A stretch of 64,000 nt of DNA from an uncultured Ruminococcus sp. (GCA_902766885.1 CACXFS010000010.1:30127-94126), one strand, 5' to 3'; shown: positions 33,695-45,326, counted from the first letter of the stretch. The notes: generated by a model not told the origin, from the sequence alone. Numbers and translations: made by a program.

Positions 33695-33774
33695 TGTAGG
33701 AAACGGTCTTGACCGTTCCGATAATTTAAGATGTTTCCTATATTTTTGCGGAATGGTCAAGACCATTCCCTACA
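33695..33774. repeat. Family A element with a distinct covarying arm
   Basis: The left palindrome is AAACGGTCTTGACCGTTCC. The right one is GGAATGGTCAAGACCATTCC, where T and A have both changed relative to other copies so that pairing is kept. Confidence 0.85.
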
Positions 33775-33832
33775 CTGTTAAAACATAAAAATAACGAATA
33801 TTTTGCATTTTGAAAAGGGAAACAGATAATAA

Positions 33833-35938
<2,106 letters not shown>

Positions 35939-36156
35939 GCGGTGTGCCACCGCAGGCAAATCGAGGTCGAGTGCCTCGACACGCAAATCGAGACGGATAG
36001 ATTTGTTGTAAAGGAAAATACAATTGCCCGAATTTTAGGTTGATATATAGGTAATGTTTGTATTAAAGTCGTAGGGGACGGGTTCCTACACATCCCGAAA
36101 CGTTACCGATATAGCGAGATAATATCAGAATACACTATCAAAAAGGGGTTGTGAAA
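35939..36156. repeat. Repeat mosaic between gyrB and the thioesterase gene
   Basis: A gcggtgtgccaccgc mini-hairpin follows the gyrB stop. Family F is at 35966-35988. The core tgatatataggtaatgtttgt follows, then a family C hairpin (gtaggggacgggttcctacac) near 36071-36098. No gene is seen. Confidence 0.7.
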
Positions 36157-36588
36157 ATGCATTCTAGGTCAAAAATCACCGTAAGATATGCCGAAACCGA
36201 CAAAATGGGAATTGCGCACCATTCAAATTATCCCGTCTGGTATGAGGTCGGCAGGTCTGATTATATAAAAATGTTCGGTACAAGCTACACAGAAATGGAA
36301 GAAGCAGGAGTAATGACTCCGCTGAGAAATCTCAACTGCCATTTCAAGCTTCCCGCCTGCTATGAGGACGAACTGATTATCCGCACGTGGTGTACTGCTA
36401 TGACAGCCGCAAGAATTGAGTTTTCCTATACGGTAAAGCGCATTGAGCCCGACGGCAGTGAAACCGAGCTCGGCTACGGCTCAACAGAGCACGGCTTTGT
36501 TGATTCCAAAACCTTCAGACCCTGTAATGTCAAAAAAAGACTCCCCGACTTGTTTGAAAAGATTAATAATAATATAAAGCATTTTTAA
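36157..36588 (+). CDS. Acyl-CoA thioesterase, 4HBT/YbgC-like hotdog protein
   Basis: This is a single-hotdog thioesterase of 143 residues from the ATG at 36157. A GTG at 36151 is possible, but AAGGGG spacing favours the ATG. The family start KITVRYAETDKMGIAHHSNYPVWYEVGR contains the catalytic-type Asp in AETDKMG; positions about 8-35. It probably hydrolyses acyl-CoA or acyl thioesters; substrate unknown. It sits alone between repeats within the gyrB-gyrA interval. Confidence 0.9.
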   Translation: MHSRSKITVRYAETDKMGIAHHSNYPVWYEVGRSDYIKMFGTSYTEMEEAGVMTPLRNLNCHFKLPACYEDELIIRTWCTAMTAARIEFSYTVKRIEPDGSETELGYGSTEHGFVDSKTFRPCNVKKRLPDLFEKINNNIKHF

Positions 36589-36686
36589 CAGTGTGAAATT
36601 TGGAGTGTGGAGTTTCAGTCGAGTAGATAGATTGCAATAATATATAAGTTATATTCCCGAATTTATTTATATTTGTGATATAAAAA

Positions 36687-36765
36687 TGTAGGGAACGGTC
36701 TTGACCGTTCCGTTTTACAAAATATTAACTGTAATTCTGCGGAACAGTCAAGACTGTTTCCTACA
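36687..36765. repeat. Family A paired-palindrome element upstream of gyrA
   Basis: GGAACGGTCTTGACCGTTCC and GGAACAGTCAAGACTGTTTCC are separated by about 30 bp, with tgtag and ctaca ends. Confidence 0.85.
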
Positions 36766-36841
36766 CTATTAATAATTACGCACTAAAACAGTTGTATAAC
36801 CGATTTGAAAAATAATATCGATTTATATTCGAGGTAAAAAT

Positions 36842-39298
36842 ATGGATAATGAACGCAATGAACAATTGAATAATGCAAAAATTATTGACGTAGATTTACA
36901 AAATGAGATGCGCAAGAGCTTTCTCGATTACTCAATGAGCGTAATCGTTGCCCGTGCGCTCCCCGACGTTCGTGACGGACTCAAGCCTGTTCACAGACGT
37001 ATTCTCTACACAATGTACGAAAGAGGTCTTGAACCGTCAAAGCCCTACCACAAGTGCGCCGATACGGTAGGTTCAGTGCTCGGTGCGTACCACCCTCACG
37101 GTGACGCTTCCGTTTACGACGCTATGGTCCGACTTGCTCAGGACTTCTCAATGAGATATATGCTTGTTGACGGTCACGGTAACTTCGGTTCAGTTGACGG
37201 CGACCCGCCTGCTGCTTACCGTTACACAGAGGCGAGAATGAGCAAAATCTCTATGGATATGCTCACGGATATCGACAAGGACACCGTTGATTTTATCCCG
37301 AACTACGACGACCGACTCAAAGAGCCTGTTGTATTGCCCAGCCGTTTTCCGAATCTTCTCGTAAACGGTTCAAGCGGTATCGCCGTCGGTATGGCTACCA
37401 ATATTCCTCCGCACAACCTCGGCGAAACAATTGACGCAGTTTGTATGCTTATCGACAACCCCGATGCAGAGGTTGCCGACTTAATGGAGTGTATGCCCGG
37501 TCCCGACTTCCCGACAGGCGGAATTATTATGGGCAGAAGCGGAATTCGTGCCGCTTACGCAACCGGTAAGGGCAAAATTACCGTTCGTGCCAAGACGGAA
37601 ATTGTCGAGGGTAAGAACGGCAGATTCAAGATTATCGTTACCGAGCTTCCGTATCAGGTCAACAAGGCAAGGCTTATTGAGCATATTGCCGACCTTGTAA
37701 AGGACAAGAAAATGGAGGGTATCTCGAACATCGAGGACCACTCCGACCGTCAGGGTATGCACATTGAAATCGACATCAAGCGTGACGCATCACCTCAGAT
37801 TGTGCTCAATCAGCTTTTCTCGTTTACTCAGTTACAGATTACTTTCGGTGCAATAATGCTTGCAATTGTTGACGGCGAGCCGAAAATTCTTACGCTTAAG
37901 GAAATGCTTAAGTGCTACATAGATTTCCAAGAAGACGTTATCCGTCGCCGCACAGAATTTGACCTCAAAAAAGCAAAGGACAGAGAGCATATCCTTGAAG
38001 GCTTGAAAATTGCAATCGACTTTATCGACGAGGTAATTTCAATCATTAGACACAGCAAGGATTTGCCGACGGCAAGGACTTCTCTTATGGAGCGTTTCGG
38101 TCTTGACGAGATTCAGGCGCAGGCTATTGTTCAGATGCGACTCGGACAGCTCACAAATATGGAGCGTGCCAAGATTGAGGACGAAATTGCCGCATTGCAG
38201 GCAAAAATCAAGGAATTTACGGAAATTCTTGCAAGCGAAACAAGAAAGCTTGAAATTGTCAAGGAAGAACTCCTTGCAATCAGAAATAAATACGCTGACC
38301 CAAGACGTACCGAAATCTGCTCAATCAGCGGTGAGGTTGATATTGAGGACCTCATTCCGCAGGAGGAGTGCGTTCTCACGCTCACACAGTTCGGCTACGT
38401 AAAGCGACTCTCGGTTGATACCTACAAGATTCAGCGCAGAGGAGGCAGAGGCGTTTCGGGTATGTCACGCCGTGAAGAAGACGTTGCAACAGAAATGTTC
38501 ATCATTAATTCTCACGACTACGTTCTGTTCTTCACCGACAAGGGCAGAGTCTACAGGCTCAAATGCTACGAGGTTCCTGAGGGTTCAAGGCAGTCAAAGG
38601 GCATTAATATTGCAAATCTTCTGCCGATTTCGCCCGACGAAAAGGTAACCTCAATGATAAGAGTGCCCGAGTTTGACGAGGACAAGTACCTGATTATGGT
38701 AACAAGACAGGGTATCATCAAGCGTATTGCGCTCAATGCGTACAATACGGCTCGTAAGGGCGGACTTATTGCGCTTGAGCTCAACGAGGGCGACGAGCTT
38801 GCGTGGGTAAGAATGACCGACGGCAATCAGCAGGTTATCGTTGCAACAAAGAAAGGCGTTGCAATCCGCTTTAAAGAAACCGATGTCCGTGAAATGGGCA
38901 GACAGGCAAGAGGCGTAAAGGCTCTCAAGCTCAAAGAGGGCGACTGCGTTGTCGGAATGAGCGTTGTGCGTGAGGGCGGACTTGTGCTGACTGTTTCCGA
39001 AACAGGCTACGGCAGACTTTCAAGCCCCGACGATTACCGTATTCAGAGCCGTGGCGGCAAGGGACTTACAAACTACCACGTTGAAAAGTACGGCGACGTT
39101 GCCGCAATCAAGGTTGTTGACCTCGACGACGATATTATCATCATCTCGCAGGAGGGCATAATCATCAGAATTGCCGCAGAGTCAATCAGAGTATGCTCAC
39201 GTCCGTCAAAGGGCGTTACCGTTATGAAGATGAACGGCGATGACAAGGTTGTTACAATCGCACGTGCACCGCACGAATCGGAGGAAGAAAATTCCTAA
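36842..39298 (+). CDS. gyrA: DNA gyrase subunit A
   Basis: This is the DNA-cleaving subunit of gyrase. The 818-residue protein has the quinolone-region motif [18 protein letters not shown] and the catalytic Tyr in [12 protein letters not shown]. The C-terminal DNA-wrapping domain has the GyrA box [10 protein letters not shown], which marks gyrase rather than ParC. The residue equivalent to E. coli Ser83 is Ala. The gene ends in SEEENS at a TAA. The same frame stays open for another 27 acidic codons to a second TAA at 39380, so the stop looks like a recent nonsense change. The ATG is preceded by GAGGTAAAAAT. Confidence 0.97.
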   Translation: MDNERNEQLNNAKIIDVDLQNEMRKSFLDYSMSVIVARALPDVRDGLKPVHRRILYTMYERGLEPSKPYHKCADTVGSVLGAYHPHGDASVYDAMVRLAQDFSMRYMLVDGHGNFGSVDGDPPAAYRYTEARMSKISMDMLTDIDKDTVDFIPNYDDRLKEPVVLPSRFPNLLVNGSSGIAVGMATNIPPHNLGETIDAVCMLIDNPDAEVADLMECMPGPDFPTGGIIMGRSGIRAAYATGKGKITVRAKTEIVEGKNGRFKIIVTELPYQVNKARLIEHIADLVKDKKMEGISNIEDHSDRQGMHIEIDIKRDASPQIVLNQLFSFTQLQITFGAIMLAIVDGEPKILTLKEMLKCYIDFQEDVIRRRTEFDLKKAKDREHILEGLKIAIDFIDEVISIIRHSKDLPTARTSLMERFGLDEIQAQAIVQMRLGQLTNMERAKIEDEIAALQAKIKEFTEILASETRKLEIVKEELLAIRNKYADPRRTEICSISGEVDIEDLIPQEECVLTLTQFGYVKRLSVDTYKIQRRGGRGVSGMSRREEDVATEMFIINSHDYVLFFTDKGRVYRLKCYEVPEGSRQSKGINIANLLPISPDEKVTSMIRVPEFDEDKYLIMVTRQGIIKRIALNAYNTARKGGLIALELNEGDELAWVRMTDGNQQVIVATKKGVAIRFKETDVREMGRQARGVKALKLKEGDCVVGMSVVREGGLVLTVSETGYGRLSSPDDYRIQSRGGKGLTNYHVEKYGDVAAIKVVDLDDDIIIISQEGIIIRIAAESIRVCSRPSKGVTVMKMNGDDKVVTIARAPHESEEENS

Positions 39299-39382
39299 AC
39301 CGAGAATGAAACGGAAGAAACTGCAAAGGATAATTCCGTTGAGCAGGAAACACCCACAGACGAAAATAAAGAAAACGAATAA
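39299..39382 (+). pseudogene. Detached acidic C-terminal tail of gyrA
   Basis: Directly after the gyrA TAA the same frame reads 27 codons, beginning TENETEETAKDNSVEQ and ending KENE, then a second TAA. The Glu/Asp/Asn/Thr bias continues that of the last gyrA residues (HESEEENS). A GGGCGG/CCGCCC hairpin follows within 10 bp, which marks this as the ancestral gene end. Readthrough or a sequencing error could also explain it. Confidence 0.6.
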
Positions 39383-39387
39383 AAAAA

Positions 39388-39406
39388 GGGCGGATTTTAT
39401 CCGCCC
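39388..39406 (+). terminator. Hairpin after gyrA
   Basis: GGGCGG pairs with CCGCCC around a seven-base loop, preceded by seven A. It has no good T-run on the plus strand, so as an intrinsic terminator it is weak. Confidence 0.45.
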
Positions 39407-39456
39407 TAATCGTTATAGCAATTAATTGTGTGACAATTTACAATTGACAATTATTA

Positions 39457-39683
39457 TGTAGGGAACGGTCTTGACCGTTCCGATTACCCATAGGTTAGCT
39501 GTAAGTCTGCGGAACAGTCAAGACTGTTCCCTACACTTTATTACAAAGCGTCACCAATATATCGATATAAATTCAGCAAACAAACCTTTCCAAATAACAC
39601 GCACTATTACAAATTCGGAGATTTGCGTGTCGAGGCACTCGACCGACCCTCAATTCCGCATTACGCATTCCGAATTCCGAATT
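39457..39683. repeat. Composite repeat between gyrA and the lipoprotein gene
   Basis: A family A pair is at 39457-39535. The inverted core (tcaccaatatatcgatataaattcagc) follows, then family F inverted at 39621-39643 and family G at about 39650-39683. This is the mirror image of the element at 10171. Confidence 0.8.
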
Positions 39684-39700
39684 AAAAATTGAACCTAAAT

Positions 39701-40435
39701 ATGAAAAAAATAATAACTGCTTTACTTATAATATCAACCGTACTTTTGTGCGGCTGTAATGACAACAACAATTCAATAAACGTTGAACAGCCCGAAAAAA
39801 TTGCAACGGGCGACCAGATATTTTCAGCAAAAAATGAAAACGCCGTTGAAGAAAGCGACAATGTAAACGGTATGCGCTTTACGCTTACGCTCCCTGAGTT
39901 TACCGAAAAGTACAACGAAATTGCAAGAAGAACTGATGGGATTCTTGCAATCAACAAGGAAAAATGGAAAGTAAACGGAGATGTGAAAACCGACACAAAC
40001 GGCGTTGAAGTCCGCTACTATTACTATGATGAAACCGACACCAACTTTACCGTTACGGTAGAGGTGCAGACGGGTAAAATCATGAACATCGGGTGCGGAA
40101 CAACAATGTCAAACTTCGTCGCGCAGGAAGATAATTCAAGCAACAGCGATAAAATTCTGAAAAAATCTGCAATTATGGCAGCGGCAGTCTGCCAGTTTCC
40201 GACCGACAGTCTGGACGTTTTGCAGGACATTTTCTACCGCACAACGTTTGACTCGAGCAGTTCGTTCTGGTATCAGGGCTTTATTTTTACGCTGAGCACT
40301 CAGGAAAATAAGTCCGACAGCGAAAAAAGCGTTATGCTCCTGCGTGTTTTCCCAGTAAAAGACGAGCTCAAGGACGAGTGGAAGGTGACTGACTACGAGG
40401 CCTACGCCGCATCAGCGCCCGCAGCAACGGAATAA
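39701..40435 (+). CDS. Lipoprotein of unknown function
   Basis: This secreted lipoprotein has 244 residues from the ATG at 39701. The signal peptide MKKIITALLIISTVLLCGC ends at a lipobox Cys, followed by an Asn/Asp-rich linker. The mature part has a segment GMRFTLTLPEFTEKYNEIA and several Trp/Tyr-rich beta stretches. I do not recognise the family. No convincing ribosome site precedes either the ATG or the in-frame TTG at 39689. The upstream bases are family G repeat, so the repeat may have replaced the original site. Confidence 0.72.
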   Translation: MKKIITALLIISTVLLCGCNDNNNSINVEQPEKIATGDQIFSAKNENAVEESDNVNGMRFTLTLPEFTEKYNEIARRTDGILAINKEKWKVNGDVKTDTNGVEVRYYYYDETDTNFTVTVEVQTGKIMNIGCGTTMSNFVAQEDNSSNSDKILKKSAIMAAAVCQFPTDSLDVLQDIFYRTTFDSSSSFWYQGFIFTLSTQENKSDSEKSVMLLRVFPVKDELKDEWKVTDYEAYAASAPAATE

Positions 40436-40654
40436 GTTAATTTAATTCGGAATTCGGAATGCGTAATTCGGAATTAGACAGACAATAATTAACATTTCCT
40501 ATGCATTCGTAGGGACACGTCGCGCCGTGTCCGCAGTAGCGATGAAACTTAACCAATTAAACCATAATTATAGAGTAAAACAAACCTTTCCGTAGGGGAC
40601 GGCTTCCCAGACGTCCCATATGTATAAATTGTAAATTATAAAGGGGTAATATAT
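40436..40654. repeat. Repeat mosaic upstream of the cinA-type gene
   Basis: Family G (aattcggaattcggaatgcg) is at 40442-40472. A family D hairpin (gggacacgtcgcgccgtgtcc) is near 40511-40531, and a family B hairpin (taggggacggcttcccagacgtccc) at 40593-40618. No gene is seen. Confidence 0.7.
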
Positions 40655-41209
40655 ATGATAACTCTGACTGAAACAGATATAATTCAGCTTTTGCGAAAAA
40701 ATAATTTAAACGCAGATACGTTGCAGGAAAACATCGTTCATATGCTTATGAAAAAAAAGCTTAAGGTTGCAACAGCCGAAAGCTGCACAGGCGGACTCAT
40801 AAGCGAGCGCATAACACGTGTGAGCGGTTCAAGCGAGGTTTTCAACTGCGGAATATGCTCCTACGCAAATGAAATCAAACACAAGGTCCTCGGTGTAAGC
40901 GAGGAAACACTAAACGTGCTCGGAGCAGTTTCGGCAGAAACGGCAATTCAGATGGCTGAGGGCGTAAAAAAGCTGTCCGGTGCCGACATAGGAATCAGCA
41001 CAACGGGAATTGCAGGACCAACAGGCGGAACTCCCGAAAAACCCGTCGGTCTTGTGTACTGCGGAGTATGCACAAAAAACAAAACTTATGCATTAAAGCT
41101 CGATTTCAGCCTTGCTTCAAACAGGGCTGACGCACGGAATTACATCCGAAAACTTACTTCTGATGCGGCTTTATTCACAATTTTAAACATTATTTATGAG
41201 CAAATGTAA
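40655..41209 (+). CDS. CinA C-terminal domain protein, nicotinamide-nucleotide amidase
   Basis: This 184-residue stand-alone CinA C-terminal domain probably deamidates nicotinamide mononucleotide in NAD recycling (PncC activity). Family motifs are LKVATAESCTGGLISERIT, CSYANEIKHKVLGVSEETL, VSAETAIQMAEGV and GISTTGIAGPTGGTPEKPVG. The catalytic Ser is in AESCTGG. There is no molybdopterin-binding N-terminal domain, only about 35 extra residues. AAAGGGGTAA precedes the ATG. Confidence 0.9.
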   Translation: MITLTETDIIQLLRKNNLNADTLQENIVHMLMKKKLKVATAESCTGGLISERITRVSGSSEVFNCGICSYANEIKHKVLGVSEETLNVLGAVSAETAIQMAEGVKKLSGADIGISTTGIAGPTGGTPEKPVGLVYCGVCTKNKTYALKLDFSLASNRADARNYIRKLTSDAALFTILNIIYEQM

Positions 41210-41246
41210 AACAAAGTTATAATAAAGTAAGAATTCCAAAAAAAAC

Positions 41247-41275
41247 TTGTAAAAAAAACGTTTATGTGCTAATAT
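41247..41275 (+). promoter_or_regulatory. Promoter of malQ-glgP
   Basis: TTGTAA (41247-41252) and TAATAT (41270-41275) are spaced 17 bp apart. The predicted leader is about 100 nt and contains a long hairpin. Confidence 0.5.
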
Positions 41276-41298
41276 TATATTGATACTGTGAAGCTGTG

Positions 41299-41328
41299 GG
41301 GTGTGGTGCGCCCAAACGCAGTGTACCC
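41299..41328 (+). promoter_or_regulatory. Leader hairpin upstream of malQ
   Basis: GGGTGTGGTGCG can pair with CGCAGTGTACCC around a CCCAAA loop: 12 positions with one mismatch and three G-T pairs. It sits in the untranslated leader, 50 bp before malQ. It may be a regulatory RNA element or a protein site. It does not match a riboswitch I recognise. Confidence 0.4.
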
Positions 41329-41379
41329 GAACTTTGCAGAGTTTAAAATTTAATATCCGTCAGAATGGAGTTGATTTTT

Positions 41380-42876
41380 ATGGCTAGAAGCGCAGGTATT
41401 CTTCTTTCGATTACTTCGCTTCCGTCCCCCTACGGAATCGGCACCATCGGCAAAGAGGCCCGCAAGTTTGCTGACTTCCTCAAAAAGGCAGGTCAGACTG
41501 TTTGGCAGATTCTCCCCGTTGGTCCGACAAGCTACGGCGATTCACCGTACCAGTCATTTTCAACCTACGCAGGCAATCCCTATCTGATTGACCTCGACAC
41601 TCTCTGCGACGAAGGTCTTGTTACCAAAGAGCAGATTGAAAGCTTTGACTGGGGCAGTAACAATGCCGAAGTTGATTATGAAAAAATTTACAACAGCAGA
41701 TTCGAAGTTTTGAAGATTGCTTACAACAACTTCAAAAAGCTCAGCAAGGATGAGCAGAAAGCCTTTTCGTCATTCAAGCGCAAAAACTGCAAGTGGCTGA
41801 AAAACTATGCGCTTTATATGGCTGTTAAAAAGAGCTTTAATATGGTTTCGTGGACCGAGTGGCCTGATGAAGAAATCAAAATGCACGAAGAAGCGGCTGT
41901 TAAGCGTTACGAGCGCAAGCTCAAGGACGACGTTGACTTCTGGAAGTTCGTTCAGTTCAAGTTCTACGAGCAGTGGGAGTCCTTCCGTGCATATGTTAAC
42001 GGACTTGGAATCAAGATTCTGGGCGATATGCCTATCTACGTTGCAATGGACAGCGCAGACACATGGGCAAATCCCGAGTTGTTCCAGCTCTATGACGACG
42101 GTGACCCGATTGCGGTTGCAGGCTGTCCGCCCGACTATTTCTCCGAAACAGGTCAGCTCTGGGGCAATCCTCTCTACGACTGGGACTACCTTGAACAGAC
42201 AGATTATGAATGGTGGTTTGAGCGCATCAAGGCGGCTTCAAAGCTGTATGACATTACAAGAATCGACCACTTCAGAGCTTTTGCAAGCTACTATTCAATT
42301 CCGTATCCTGCCGAGAACGCAATCAACGGCGAATGGGTGGTAGGTCCGAGAATCAAGTTCTTCAAGATGATGGAAGAAAATCTGGGCAAGATTGACATTG
42401 TTGCAGAGGACCTTGGTACTCTTACTCCCGACGTAACCGAGCTTATGGAGCAGACAGGCTATCCGGGTATGAAGGTTCTTGAATTTGCTTTTGACAGCGG
42501 CGAGGAAAACGACTATCTGCCGCATAAATATACAGAAAACTGCGTAGTTTACACAGGTACTCACGACAACGACACCCTTATGGGCTGGGTTGAAACTGCT
42601 AATCCCGACGATGTTGCCTACGCAAGAAGTTACTGCAAAATGGCTGAGGACGAGCCTTTTAACTGGGGACTTATCCGCACAGCTTACGAAAGCAAGGCAG
42701 GAATGGCAATCGTTCCTATGCAGGATATTTTAGGTCTTGGCAAGGACGCAAGAATGAACACTCCGTCAACTCTCGGCGGAAACTGGACATGGCGACTTGA
42801 AAGCGATGCTCTCACAGAAGAGCTTGCAGATAAATTAAAAACAATGTCTGTAAATAGCGGACGACTGGAGGACTAA
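41380..42876 (+). CDS. malQ: 4-alpha-glucanotransferase (amylomaltase)
   Basis: This GH77 enzyme disproportionates maltodextrins and frees glucose. The 498-residue protein (ATG at 41380; the frame opens at 41365) has SAGILLSITSLPSPYGIG and WQILPVGPTSYGDSPYQSF. The nucleophile region is ITRIDHFRAFASYYSIP (Asp), the acid/base Glu is in VAEDLGTLTP, and YTGTHDNDTLMGW is also present. It is 3 bp before glgP, so the two form an operon for maltodextrin and glycogen breakdown. Confidence 0.96.
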   Translation: MARSAGILLSITSLPSPYGIGTIGKEARKFADFLKKAGQTVWQILPVGPTSYGDSPYQSFSTYAGNPYLIDLDTLCDEGLVTKEQIESFDWGSNNAEVDYEKIYNSRFEVLKIAYNNFKKLSKDEQKAFSSFKRKNCKWLKNYALYMAVKKSFNMVSWTEWPDEEIKMHEEAAVKRYERKLKDDVDFWKFVQFKFYEQWESFRAYVNGLGIKILGDMPIYVAMDSADTWANPELFQLYDDGDPIAVAGCPPDYFSETGQLWGNPLYDWDYLEQTDYEWWFERIKAASKLYDITRIDHFRAFASYYSIPYPAENAINGEWVVGPRIKFFKMMEENLGKIDIVAEDLGTLTPDVTELMEQTGYPGMKVLEFAFDSGEENDYLPHKYTENCVVYTGTHDNDTLMGWVETANPDDVAYARSYCKMAEDEPFNWGLIRTAYESKAGMAIVPMQDILGLGKDARMNTPSTLGGNWTWRLESDALTEELADKLKTMSVNSGRLED

Positions 42877-42879
42877 ACA

Positions 42880-45255
42880 ATGGGTAATATTATGGAAAAG
42901 CTTGAACTCACAGCACAGTCTATGTATTGCAAAAAGGTTGAAGAGCTTACTCCTTCCGAGCTTCATCTTTCTCTCGGCAAGGCTGTTATGGGCGAAATTG
43001 CAGATAACTGGGCTAAGAGCAAGGCTAAACACAACAGCGAACGCAGAGCTTACTATTTCTCAGCAGAGTTCCTTATGGGCAGAATGATGTATAATAACCT
43101 CTACTGCCTCGGAATCCTTGAGGACGTTAAGAAGATGCTCAAGAAAAAGGGCGTTGACATCAACGTATTTGAGGATATCGACGACGCTGCTCTCGGTAAC
43201 GGCGGTCTCGGCAGACTCGCAGCCTGCTATCTTGACAGTGCTGCAACTCAGGAAGTTCCGCTTGACGGCTACGGCATCCGCTATAAATACGGTCTTTTCA
43301 AGCAGCTTATCGAAGACGGCTATCAGGTAGAAGTTGCCGACAACTGGCAGAAATTTGAAGACCCCTGGTGCATCAGAAAAGAGGACGAGGCTGTAACAGT
43401 TTCCTTTAAGGACCAGACTGTTAAGGCTGTTCCCTACGATATGGCTGTTATCGGCTGTAAGACAGACAACATCAACACACTCCGTCTGTGGCAGGCTGAG
43501 GCTGTAAACGATTTTGACTTTACTGCTTTCAACAACACAGAGTACGACAAGGCTGTTAAGGAGAAGAACGACGCTGAGAACATCTCAAAGGTTCTTTATC
43601 CCAACGATAACAAGTACGAGGGCAAGGTGCTCCGTTTAAAGCAGCAGTATTTCTTCTGTTCTGCTTCACTTCAGGACATTATGCGCCGCTACAAGGCTAA
43701 GCACGGCAACGACTTCAGCTTCTTTGCAAAGGAAAACGCAATTCAGCTTAATGATACACACCCCGTATCATGCGTTCCCGAGCTTGTAAGACTTCTTCAG
43801 AACGAAGGTCTTAGCTTTGACGAGGCATTCGAAATCGCAAGAAAGACATGCTCATACACTAACCACACAGTTTTAGGCGAGGCTCTTGAAAAGTGGCCTG
43901 CTGACCTTATGACTCAGGTTATCCCCGAAATTTACCACATCATCTGCCTTATTGCAAACAAGTGTCAGGAAGAACTTACTGCAAAGGGCGTTTCCGAGGA
44001 AATGAAGGCTAAAATGCGCATTATCGACGGCAACGTTGTTCATATGGCAAGACTTGCAACTTATGCCGCTACTTATGTAAACGGTGTTGCACAGCTCCAC
44101 ACTGAAATCCTCAAGGACGACGTTCTCAAGGAGTGGTATCAGGTATATCCCGAGAGATTCCAGAACAAGACAAACGGTATTACACAGCGCCGTTGGTTAG
44201 GTCTTTGCAACCCCGAGCTTTCTGCTCTTATCACAGAAAAGGTTGGCTCTGACGAGTGGCTCACAGACCTTTCACTCATCTCAAAGCTCAACGACTGTAT
44301 GGACGCAAGAACAATTACAAAGTTCAACAACATCAAGAAGAAGAAGAAGGTTCAGCTTGCCGAGTACATTAAGAAGATGGACGGCTTTGACATCAACCCC
44401 GATTCTATCTACGACGTTCAGGTTAAGCGTCTCCACGAGTACAAGAGACAGCTCCTTAACGCTTTCTCCATTATGACAATCTACTTCAGATTAAAGGAGA
44501 AGAAGCTCACTAACTGGACTCCTACAACATTCATCTTCGGTGCAAAGGCTGCTCCCGGTTACGCAAGAGCAAAGGCAATCATCAAGTACATCAACGAGAT
44601 TGCAAATCTTGTAAACAACGACCCCGATACAAAGGATCTCCTTCAGGTTTACTTCATTTCAAACTACAACGTTTCCTACGCTGAAAAGATTGTTGTTGCC
44701 GCTGATATTTCAGAGCAGACTTCAACAGCAGGTCTTGAGGCTTCGGGTACAGGTAATATGAAGTTTATGCTCAACGGTGCAGTTACACTCGGCACATATG
44801 ACGGTGCTAACATCGAAATTGCAGAGTGCGCAGGCGAGGAGAACGAGTACATCTTCGGTGCAAGAGTTGAGGATATCGAAAGACTTAAGAAAGAGGGCTA
44901 TAACCCCAAGGCTCTTTACGACGCTAACCCCGAAATCAAGAGAGTTATCGATACACTTATCGACGGCACATTTGATGATGACGGCGCTCAGGGCGAGGGC
45001 AGCTTCAAAGAACTCCACGACGCACTCCTCAAGGGTACATCATGGCAGGAGGCTGACCACTACTTCCTTATCTATGATCTTCCCCTTTATGTTGACGCAA
45101 AAATCAAGGCTAACGCTGATTATGCAGACAGAAAGGCATTCGGTAAGAAGTGCCTGATGAACGTTGCTAACGCAGGCAAGTTCTCATCAGACCGTGCTAT
45201 CATAGAGTACGCTAAGGAAATCTGGCATACTTCCTACAAGGGTATGAAGAAATAA
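42880..45255 (+). CDS. glgP: Glycogen/maltodextrin phosphorylase
   Basis: This GT35 phosphorylase releases glucose 1-phosphate from alpha-1,4-glucans. The 791-residue protein has RRAYYFSAEFLMGRMMYNNL, LGNGGLGRLAACYLDS and AIQLNDTHPVSCVPELVRL. It also has the PLP site EASGTGNMKFMLNGAVTLGT with the cofactor Lys. The spacing to malQ is 3 bp. With MalQ and the glucokinase at 13.6 kb, it feeds stored or imported dextrins into glycolysis. Codon choice is tidy and typical of a highly expressed gene. Confidence 0.97.
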   Translation: MGNIMEKLELTAQSMYCKKVEELTPSELHLSLGKAVMGEIADNWAKSKAKHNSERRAYYFSAEFLMGRMMYNNLYCLGILEDVKKMLKKKGVDINVFEDIDDAALGNGGLGRLAACYLDSAATQEVPLDGYGIRYKYGLFKQLIEDGYQVEVADNWQKFEDPWCIRKEDEAVTVSFKDQTVKAVPYDMAVIGCKTDNINTLRLWQAEAVNDFDFTAFNNTEYDKAVKEKNDAENISKVLYPNDNKYEGKVLRLKQQYFFCSASLQDIMRRYKAKHGNDFSFFAKENAIQLNDTHPVSCVPELVRLLQNEGLSFDEAFEIARKTCSYTNHTVLGEALEKWPADLMTQVIPEIYHIICLIANKCQEELTAKGVSEEMKAKMRIIDGNVVHMARLATYAATYVNGVAQLHTEILKDDVLKEWYQVYPERFQNKTNGITQRRWLGLCNPELSALITEKVGSDEWLTDLSLISKLNDCMDARTITKFNNIKKKKKVQLAEYIKKMDGFDINPDSIYDVQVKRLHEYKRQLLNAFSIMTIYFRLKEKKLTNWTPTTFIFGAKAAPGYARAKAIIKYINEIANLVNNDPDTKDLLQVYFISNYNVSYAEKIVVAADISEQTSTAGLEASGTGNMKFMLNGAVTLGTYDGANIEIAECAGEENEYIFGARVEDIERLKKEGYNPKALYDANPEIKRVIDTLIDGTFDDDGAQGEGSFKELHDALLKGTSWQEADHYFLIYDLPLYVDAKIKANADYADRKAFGKKCLMNVANAGKFSSDRAIIEYAKEIWHTSYKGMKK

Positions 45256-45293
45256 TTTAGCCGAAAATTCGGCTCGCAATATGCAAATACAAG

Positions 45294-45326
45294 TCGGGCT
45301 GACCGTTTTTGGTCAGCCCGATTTTG
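45294..45326 (+). terminator. Terminator after malQ-glgP
   Basis: TCGGGCTGACC pairs with GGTCAGCCCGA around a five-base T loop and is followed by tttgttttt. Confidence 0.9.

Noticed and set aside
39240-39425. 61-codon basic frame over the gyrA end
   Set aside because: It is a shadow frame in +2 relative to gyrA and its detached tail. The composition is an artefact of the acidic tail read out of frame.
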